NCBI GenBank assembly: GCA_947371645.1
Contig: CANBQJ010000028.1
Span: 1 to 26,779, forward strand
Reading direction: 5' to 3'
Source of the DNA: Burkholderiales bacterium
GTDB taxonomy: Bacteria; Pseudomonadota; Gammaproteobacteria; Burkholderiales; Burkholderiaceae
Length of the DNA stretch: 26,779 bases
Below are positions 21,323 to 26,779 of this stretch, in pieces. Within the stretch, counting starts at the first letter, position 1. Every line of letters starts with the position of its first letter. Under the pieces are notes generated by a model, which worked only from the letters and a program-made list of their open reading frames with translations, made no database searches and was not told where the DNA came from. The position numbers were made by a program, and so were the translations under genes.

Positions 21323-22562
21323 CCTCGCCACCCAATTGGTCCGCGAGGTCTTGCTGCTGGACGCCCCGTCCGACAGCGTCGTCTCCCGTTTTTTCCGACT
21401 CCACAAAACCCTGGGGGCGCGCGAGCGCCATGCCCTGGCTGAGACGGCCTACGCCGTGCTGCGGCAAAAGCTTTTGTGGGCCAACCTGGCTCAAAGCGGC
21501 CACGGCCCGCTGGAGCGCCGGCTGGTCTTGCTGGCCTGGCAGGGGCAAGAGCACGTGCTCAAGCTGGCCATCCACCCTGACGAGGTCAGCTGGCTGGAGC
21601 GCTGCAAGGCGGTGGACCTGACCGCCCTGCCCGACAAGCTGCGCCACAACCTGCCCGACTGGCTGTCCAACAGCCTGCGCGACCAGTTGGGCACCGAAGA
21701 GTTCTGGGCCCTGGTGGCCACGCTGTCTGGTGGTGCGCCGCTGGACCTGCGCGTCAACCCCATCAAGGCCAAGCCTGAAGCCGTGCTGGCCGCCCTGAAG
21801 GAGGCCGGCATCGAGTGCGAGGCCACGCCGTTTTCGCCCACGGGCATTCGCGTCACGGGCAAGCCAGCGCTGCAGAAGCTGACCCTCTACACCGAAGGCC
21901 ACGTGGAAGTGCAAGACGAGGGCAGCCAGTTGCTGGCCCTGCTGACCGGCGCCAAGCGCGGCGAGATGGTGGTGGACTTCTGCGCAGGCGCCGGCGGCAA
22001 GACCCTGGCGCTGGGCGCCATGATGCGCAACACGGGACGGCTCTACGCCTTTGACGTCTCGGGCCACCGCCTGGAAAAGCTCAAGCCCCGGCTGGCCCGC
22101 AGCGGCTTGTCCAATGTGTACTCGGCGCAGATCGCGCACGAGCGCGACGAGCGCATCAAGCGCCTCACGGGCAAGATCGACCGCGTGCTGGTGGACGCGC
22201 CCTGCTCCGGCATGGGCACCCTGCGCCGCAACCCCGACCTGAAGTGGCGCCAGTCGCCCAAGGCCGTTGAAGAGCTCACGGTCAAGCAGGCGGCCATCCT
22301 GGACAGCGCAGCACGCCTGCTCAAGTCGGGCGGCCGCCTGGTCTACGCCACCTGCAGCCTGATGCCCGCCGAGAACGAAGGCATCGCCAACGCCTTCACG
22401 GCCAGTCACCCCGACTTCGAGCCCATGCATGCGCAAGAGGCCCTCACCCAGGCTGGCGTACCGCATGCCGAACAACTGGTGAACGAAGCTGGCCACCTGC
22501 GCCTGTGGCCCCACCGCCATTCAACCGACGGGTTTTACGCGGCGGCCTGGGTGCGCAAGTAA
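21300..22562 (+). CDS. RsmB/NOP-family rRNA (cytosine-C5) methyltransferase
   Basis: The 420-aa enzyme uses S-adenosylmethionine to methylate a cytosine C5 in RNA, most likely 16S rRNA. An N-terminal NusB-like helical region (residues 1-110, FDLATQLVREVLLLDAPSDS) precedes the catalytic domain. Motif I is VVDFCAGAGGKTLALGA (224-240). Motif IV DAPCSGMGTLRRNPDLKW holds Cys302. Motif VI VYATCSL holds the catalytic Cys352. The ATG at 21300 overlaps the desaturase-like gene by 23 bases. In-frame codons further upstream belong to that gene's shadow. The gene sits in front of a strong bidirectional terminator shared with epsE. RsmB proper usually has a longer helical N-domain, so the generic name is safer. 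Confidence 0.93.
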   Translation: MHPNALFDLATQLVREVLLLDAPSDSVVSRFFRLHKTLGARERHALAETAYAVLRQKLLWANLAQSGHGPLERRLVLLAWQGQEHVLKLAIHPDEVSWLERCKAVDLTALPDKLRHNLPDWLSNSLRDQLGTEEFWALVATLSGGAPLDLRVNPIKAKPEAVLAALKEAGIECEATPFSPTGIRVTGKPALQKLTLYTEGHVEVQDEGSQLLALLTGAKRGEMVVDFCAGAGGKTLALGAMMRNTGRLYAFDVSGHRLEKLKPRLARSGLSNVYSAQIAHERDERIKRLTGKIDRVLVDAPCSGMGTLRRNPDLKWRQSPKAVEELTVKQAAILDSAARLLKSGGRLVYATCSLMPAENEGIANAFTASHPDFEPMHAQEALTQAGVPHAEQLVNEAGHLRLWPHRHSTDGFYAAAWVRK

Positions 22563-22582
22563 ACGCCAGCAGGCAGGGCCAA

Positions 22583-22613
22583 AAAAAGGGGCGTCACACA
22601 GACGCCCCTTTTT
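22583..22613. terminator. Bidirectional intrinsic terminator between RsmB-like and epsE genes
   Basis: A perfect 13-bp inverted repeat (AAAAAGGGGCGTC, loop ACACA, then its complement ending in TTTTT) lies between two convergent genes. The G/C stem is flanked by an A tract on the left and a T tract on the right, so it terminates transcription on both strands. It is the clearest terminator in the window. Confidence 0.95.
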
Positions 22614-22635
22614 GCATGCCTGAGCCTGCTTCAAC

Positions 22636-23445
22636 TCAGAACAGGCTTTCCTTGACGTAGACCACGTCATTGGGCAGCAGCTTGTCGTTCATGGCCGGCT
22701 GGATGATGCGAACTTCTCCGCTGGCGTCGCGGCGGTGCACGCGGATGCCGCGTTCCGTGCCGCGCAAGGTCAGGCCGCCCGCAGAGGCCAGGGCCTGCAG
22801 CAAGGTCATGTCGCGCAGCAGAACCTGGGCACCTGCACGCTGCACCTCACCGTAGATGTAAATCTGGGGCGCACGGTCGATCCAGATGGCATCGCCGTTG
22901 CGCAGCTCGAAGTCGGCTTCAGGGTCGGCAGACGCGAACACCTTGGGGAAGTCGATTTCCTTGCGGAAGATCTTGCCGTCACGCTGGCCGGACACCACGA
23001 CGATGTCCGAGCCGGCACCGGTGATGATGCCGCCCGCCTGCGCCAGCACTTCGCTGAGCTTGGTGTTGCCCGCGATCAGCGAGAAGCGGCCTGGCTTGGC
23101 CACCTGACCCAGCACCGACACCTGGTTGGCCGCCGCCGACAGCAGCAGGATGGACACCTGAGGCTGCTTGAGGAAGTTGCCATCTTTCAGGCCTTTGGCG
23201 ATCTTGGCTTCGGCCTCCGTGGTCGACAGGCCGCCAATGCGGATGTTGCCCAACAGGGGGAAGGAAATCGTGCCGGCCTCGGAGACGCGGGTTTCCAGAA
23301 GGAGGTCCTGGTTCTGATAGACCGAAATCCGGATCTGGTCACCCGAACCCAGGATGTAATCACCCGCTGCGGCGTGGCTCACACCCCAAGCCACCATCAT
23401 CCAGCCTACCAAGACCCAACGGGCCCAACTCAGCATCCGCTTCAT
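22636..23445 (-). CDS. epsE: Polysaccharide export protein, EpsE/Wza-type
   Basis: The 269-aa protein starts MKRMLSWARWVLVGWMMVAW with a Sec signal (cleavage near SHAAA). AAGGAT lies eight bases before the ATG at 23445. The polysaccharide-export domain begins GDYILGSGDQIRISVYQNQD and continues TRVSEAGTISFPLLGNIRIG. SLBB-type domains follow (VSVLGQVAKPGRFSLIAGNT, IYIYGEVQRAGAQVLLR). The closing GTERGIRVHRR and NDVVYVKESLF match the EpsE type found in exosortase-linked loci. It lacks a lipobox Cys, unlike Wza, and is shorter. It would form or support the outer-membrane channel for exopolysaccharide. It stands alone here, not in a long eps operon. The GGDEF-EAL gene lies 168 bp upstream on the same strand. 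Confidence 0.92.
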   Translation of the reverse strand: MKRMLSWARWVLVGWMMVAWGVSHAAAGDYILGSGDQIRISVYQNQDLLLETRVSEAGTISFPLLGNIRIGGLSTTEAEAKIAKGLKDGNFLKQPQVSILLLSAAANQVSVLGQVAKPGRFSLIAGNTKLSEVLAQAGGIITGAGSDIVVVSGQRDGKIFRKEIDFPKVFASADPEADFELRNGDAIWIDRAPQIYIYGEVQRAGAQVLLRDMTLLQALASAGGLTLRGTERGIRVHRRDASGEVRIIQPAMNDKLLPNDVVYVKESLF

Positions 23446-23613
23446 ACCTTGCGATCCTTGTGTCTCTGACGCCCGGCACAACACGGCCAGGTCCCATCCA
23501 TTGGCATCGCCGCAATGTAACACCCCGGCCATGACAGCTTGTGGGCGCTTCACCGCAACGCGCGGTTCAGCTGGTCAGAGGCCGGCGCGCGGCAAAAGTT
23601 TCATGCAGCGGGA

Positions 23614-26013
23614 TTACCCCAGGGTGAAGGGCGGGCGGGACAGGAACCCGGCCACCTGCTCACCGGGCATGGGCTTGGCCACCAGGAAGCCCTGGATGTC
23701 GTCACAGCCCAGGGCGCGCAGCAAGACGAGCTGCTCCGGCGTTTCCACGCCTTCGGCGGTGGTGCCCAGGTGCAGGGCGCGGGCCAGGCCCACGATGGCC
23801 GTGACCACCGCTTCGGCGTCCGGGTCGGTGGCCAGACTCCGCACGAACATGCCATCGATCTTGAGCTTGTCCATCGGGAAGCGCTTGAGGTAGGCCAGCG
23901 ACGAATAGCCCGTGCCGAAGTCGTCCAGGGCGACCCGCACGCCGCGCGCGCGCAAGGCCGACAAGGTGGCCTCGGCCGCGTCGTGGTCGTCGATCAGGGC
24001 GGTTTCGGTGATCTCCAGCTCCAGGCGCTCTGGCGGCAGGCCACTTTCGCGCAGGGCCTCGTCGACCAGGTCGATGACCGATGAGCTGCGGAACTGCACC
24101 GCAGACAGGTTGACGGCCACGCGCAGCGGCTGCGGCCAGGCAGCGGCCTGGCGACAGGCCTCACGCAGCACCCAGTTGCCCAAAGGCACGATCTGGCCGG
24201 TCTCTTCGGCCACGGGGATGAACTCACCTGGGCTGATGAGGCCACGGTCGCTGTGGTGCCAGCGCACCAGGGCTTCGAAGCCGATGGTCTGCCCGCTGAT
24301 GAGGTCCACCTGGGGCTGGAAGTGCAGGGCAAATTGCTGGGCGACCAGGGCGTGGCCCAGCTCGTGCTGCAAGCGCACCCGGGCGCGGGCGTGCTCGCCC
24401 ATGCTGGCCTCGAAGAAGCGGTGGATGCCCCGGCCTGCAGCCTTGGCGGCGTACAGGGCCAGGTCGGCGCATTGCAGCAAGGCGCTGGGGTCGCGGCCGT
24501 CTTGCGGCGCCAGCGCGATGCCCACGCTGGCCTTGATCTCCACCAGCACGTCTTCGAGCTGGCAGGGCTCACCCAGCAGGCTCAGCATGCGGCGCGCCAG
24601 CGCAGTGGCCTGATCGGCGCTGGCGTGACGCCAGCTCAGCACCGCGAACTCGTCGCCCCCAAGGCGCGCCAGGATGTCGCCTTCGCCCATGCAGGCCTTG
24701 AGGCGGGCGCCCACGCGCTTGAGCAGCTGGTCCCCCACGGTGTGGCCCAGCGTGTCGTTGATTTGCTTGAAGTTGTCCAGGTCCAGGAAGAACAGGGAAC
24801 ACGGCGCGTCCACACGCGTCGGGTCATGGGCCACGCGCTGCAGTTCGGCGCTGAATCGGTGGCGGTTGGCCAGGCCCGTCAGCGCGTCCACATTGGCCAG
24901 GCGGGCCAGCTCGTCACGGGCACGGCGGGCCTGGGTGATGTCGGAGCCCACGCCGCGCCAGCCAGCGGCCCGGCCGCTCTCATCGTGCAAGGGCTTGGCA
25001 CTCATCGACCAGCACCGCAACTCGTGCCCCACCTCCACCACCAGCTCCAGGTCGCGGAAGGGTTGCCCCATGCGGATGCAGGTGTTGAGCTTGGTCCAGG
25101 CGGACATGGCCTCGTCGTCGTCGGGCGGCAGCATCTGGGCCAGCAGTTCGGTGAAGGGCTGGGCCTGGATGGATTTGGTGGGCAAACCAAAGGACGTGGC
25201 CAGGCGGTTGGACACGTGGCGGAGGTAGCCGGTGGACGAGATTTCCCACAGCCAGTCCGAGGCGTTTTCTTCGAAGTCCTTGAGCAGCAGGTCGATCAGC
25301 TGCTTCTGACGCTCGGTCTCGCCTTCTGCCCGCAACCGGGCCAGGAAGACCCGGCCGCTGGCATAGGCCACCGAGATCATGATGACCATGTAGACCAGCA
25401 GGAGCGTGTAGATGACGCCTTGCTGCGTGTAAGACGAGCGCCACAAGCCCACCACACAGCCCACGCCCAGCACCACCACATAGCCGGCGGCCACCTGCAC
25501 CACCGGGCTGAGCATGAAGGCCCCCGCGCAAATGGTGCCCACGGTGACGGACGCGATCAGCAAGGTGCCCGAGTGGTCGGCCAGCGGGAAGACCCACACG
25601 GGCACGATGGACCACCCGACCGCAAACAGCACGGAGCTCAGGAGGATCGCCGAGATGGCGTTGCGGGATGCCTGCGGCCTGGGGTGATCGTCGATGAGGC
25701 TGCGCCACCAGAAGCCGGCCACCGTCAGGGACATGACCATGGTGACGCACCACAAGGCCAGCGAGGCATGGGGCAGGAGGTCCCAGAACACCCAGCACAA
25801 GGCCACGGTGTTGACGGCGTTGCCCACCGCCACCAGCGGCAAGAGGCCCAGCAAGGCCTGGATCTGTCGGGCCCTGAAGTGGCGCGCCAGCGGGCCGTCC
25901 ACACGCTCATCCGGCGTGGCTTCGCGCCAGAGTCGGCTCAGCCAGGCACGCACGATGGCTTGGTTGGAAGAGGGCAAAGGCGGCATGGCACGCGCCCGGA
26001 CAGAGGTGGACAT
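23614..26013 (-). CDS. Membrane PAS-GGDEF-EAL cyclic-di-GMP enzyme
   Basis: I use the ATG at 26013 (MSTSVRARAM). An in-frame ATG at 26088 is possible, but the added codons have lower third-position GC. The 799-aa protein has about six membrane helices (residues 53-220). A PAS-like region (about 245-365) ends GWRGVGSDITQARRARDE. The GGDEF domain has an intact LGGDEF at 452-456. The EAL domain has FEALVRW (EAL at 580-582), DDFGTGYSS (697) and TAEGVET. Both catalytic signatures are complete, so it could make and break c-di-GMP. The inhibitory RxxD site is GEGD here, so product feedback is probably lost. Its neighbour epsE suggests control of exopolysaccharide. The gene is preceded by a 224-bp gap to maeB. 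Confidence 0.93.
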   Translation of the reverse strand: MSTSVRARAMPPLPSSNQAIVRAWLSRLWREATPDERVDGPLARHFRARQIQALLGLLPLVAVGNAVNTVALCWVFWDLLPHASLALWCVTMVMSLTVAGFWWRSLIDDHPRPQASRNAISAILLSSVLFAVGWSIVPVWVFPLADHSGTLLIASVTVGTICAGAFMLSPVVQVAAGYVVVLGVGCVVGLWRSSYTQQGVIYTLLLVYMVIMISVAYASGRVFLARLRAEGETERQKQLIDLLLKDFEENASDWLWEISSTGYLRHVSNRLATSFGLPTKSIQAQPFTELLAQMLPPDDDEAMSAWTKLNTCIRMGQPFRDLELVVEVGHELRCWSMSAKPLHDESGRAAGWRGVGSDITQARRARDELARLANVDALTGLANRHRFSAELQRVAHDPTRVDAPCSLFFLDLDNFKQINDTLGHTVGDQLLKRVGARLKACMGEGDILARLGGDEFAVLSWRHASADQATALARRMLSLLGEPCQLEDVLVEIKASVGIALAPQDGRDPSALLQCADLALYAAKAAGRGIHRFFEASMGEHARARVRLQHELGHALVAQQFALHFQPQVDLISGQTIGFEALVRWHHSDRGLISPGEFIPVAEETGQIVPLGNWVLREACRQAAAWPQPLRVAVNLSAVQFRSSSVIDLVDEALRESGLPPERLELEITETALIDDHDAAEATLSALRARGVRVALDDFGTGYSSLAYLKRFPMDKLKIDGMFVRSLATDPDAEAVVTAIVGLARALHLGTTAEGVETPEQLVLLRALGCDDIQGFLVAKPMPGEQVAGFLSRPPFTLG

Positions 26014-26237
26014 CACTTCGGCCATTTCGGCGTCGCAGGCCGAAACTTGATCGCGCAGCGTGAAACAGCGTGTGATGAATCCCGCCATGAAGCCCGGTCT
26101 CAGGACGATTTGGCGACGCCAAGGCCCCGATTGCCCGAGTGCTTTGCTTTACCATCTGCGCCCCCTTGTGCCTTTTTGTGGCCCTTTTCTGCCCAGGTTT
26201 GACCGACTTGGGCCTTTTTCGGGCTCAGCCACCGACC

Positions 26238-26779
26238 ATGAGTGCAGACCACCACCTGTCAGACGCCGAACGGGCGCTGCGCGATGCCGCCCTGGAATAC
26301 CACCGACTGCCGTCGCGGGGCAAGATCGCGGTCACGCCCACCAAGCCGCTGTCCAACCAGCGTGACCTGTCCCTGGCGTACTCGCCTGGCGTGGCCTACC
26401 CTTGCCTGGCCATCGAGCAAGACCCCACCCTGGCCGCAGATTTCACTTCGCGCGGCAACCTGGTCGGCGTGATCACCAACGGCACGGCCGTGCTGGGCCT
26501 GGGCGACGTCGGCCCGCTGGCCTCCAAGCCGGTGATGGAAGGCAAGGGCTGCCTGTTCAAGAAGTTCGCCGGCGTCGATGTGTTCGACATCGAACTCGCA
26601 GAGCGCGACCCCGACAAGCTGGTCGAGATCATCGCGGCGCTGGAGCCCACGCTGGGCGGCATCAACCTCGAGGACATCAAGGCGCCCGAGTGCTTCTACA
26701 TCGAGAAGCAGCTCAGCGCCCGCATGAACATCCCCGTCTTCCACGACGACCAGCACGGCACGGCCATCATCTCCAGCGC
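26238..26779 (+). CDS. maeB: NADP-dependent malic enzyme, N-terminal part
   Basis: The frame opens at ATG 26238 and runs off the right edge after about 180 residues. [20 protein letters not shown], then [37 protein letters not shown] and [16 protein letters not shown], with FHDDQHGTA, match the malic enzyme N-domain of the large MaeB type. That type carries a C-terminal phosphotransacetylase-like domain, which would lie outside the window. It converts malate to pyruvate and CO2 with reduction of NADP. No clear ribosome binding site is seen. The leader is unusually rich in CCTTTTT-type tracts. Confidence 0.95.
   Translation, partial: MSADHHLSDAERALRDAALEYHRLPSRGKIAVTPTKPLSNQRDLSLAYSPGVAYPCLAIEQDPTLAADFTSRGNLVGVITNGTAVLGLGDVGPLASKPVMEGKGCLFKKFAGVDVFDIELAERDPDKLVEIIAALEPTLGGINLEDIKAPECFYIEKQLSARMNIPVFHDDQHGTAIISS

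Noticed and set aside
24253..26202. A 649-codon open frame on the plus strand opposite the GGDEF-EAL gene
   Set aside because: It is antisense to a protein with intact family motifs and its translation is low-complexity His/Gln/Gly-rich. Long shadow frames are expected in GC-rich DNA.
1..26779. tRNA, rRNA, CRISPR, insertion sequence or prophage genes
   Set aside because: No cloverleaf-like sequence, spaced repeat array, transposase motif or phage gene was seen on either strand.

Overview
The window is GC-rich, gene-dense bacterial chromosome. Every stretch is coding apart from intergenic gaps of about 225 bp or less. It most resembles a Burkholderiales betaproteobacterium (Comamonadaceae or Aquabacterium-like). 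This rests on the gene set, not on a database search: a DUF6502/DUF5666 pair, a PEP-CTERM protein with an EpsE-type export protein, an MXKDX-repeat peptide, AmiE and MaeB. I see no tRNA, rRNA, CRISPR array, insertion sequence or phage gene. Nothing points strongly to recent transfer.

Layout. 1-2490 (minus strand): a cut-off membrane protein, an unrecognised 154-aa protein, and a DUF2252 protein translationally coupled to a SnoaL-like protein. 2701-5973: a long-chain flavodoxin, then an AraC-type regulator divergent from an amidase-signature amidase. 6002-8802 (minus): a tight run of five genes, namely a beta-propeller protein, a cupin, a small lipoprotein, a DinB-like protein and a DUF1304 membrane protein. 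9021-12298 (plus): a DipZ-like periplasmic thioredoxin, an OmpR-type response regulator, its histidine kinase and a methionine-rich MXKDX peptide. 12336-12731: ArfB. 12751-16082: a PEP-CTERM protein divergent from a DUF6502 protein and a DUF5666 lipoprotein. 16182-17222: aliphatic amidase AmiE. 17240-20193 (minus): a GT4 glycosyltransferase, a membrane protein with a Cys-pair tail and a second AraC-type regulator. 20372-22562: a fatty acid hydroxylase/sterol desaturase-family protein overlapping an RsmB-like rRNA methyltransferase. 22636-26013 (minus): EpsE and a PAS-GGDEF-EAL protein. 26238-end: the start of malic enzyme MaeB.

Two regulatory patterns stand out. First, a 21-22 bp motif (CAAAnTTCA, N5, TYGTGAC) occurs three times around the two-component system. 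Two copies lie in mirror image in the divergent promoter of the beta-propeller and thioredoxin genes, and one lies between the kinase and the Met-rich peptide. I propose it as the binding site of the encoded response regulator, which would then control a periplasmic redox or oxidant-scavenging response. Second, two near-identical palindromes (AATGCGCA, N3, TGCGCATT) flank the divergent promoter between the DUF6502 gene and the PEP-CTERM gene. This suggests that DUF6502 is an autoregulating DNA-binding protein that also controls a surface protein. EpsE, the PEP-CTERM protein, the glycosyltransferase and the c-di-GMP enzyme together suggest an exosortase-associated exopolysaccharide lifestyle encoded partly elsewhere in the genome.
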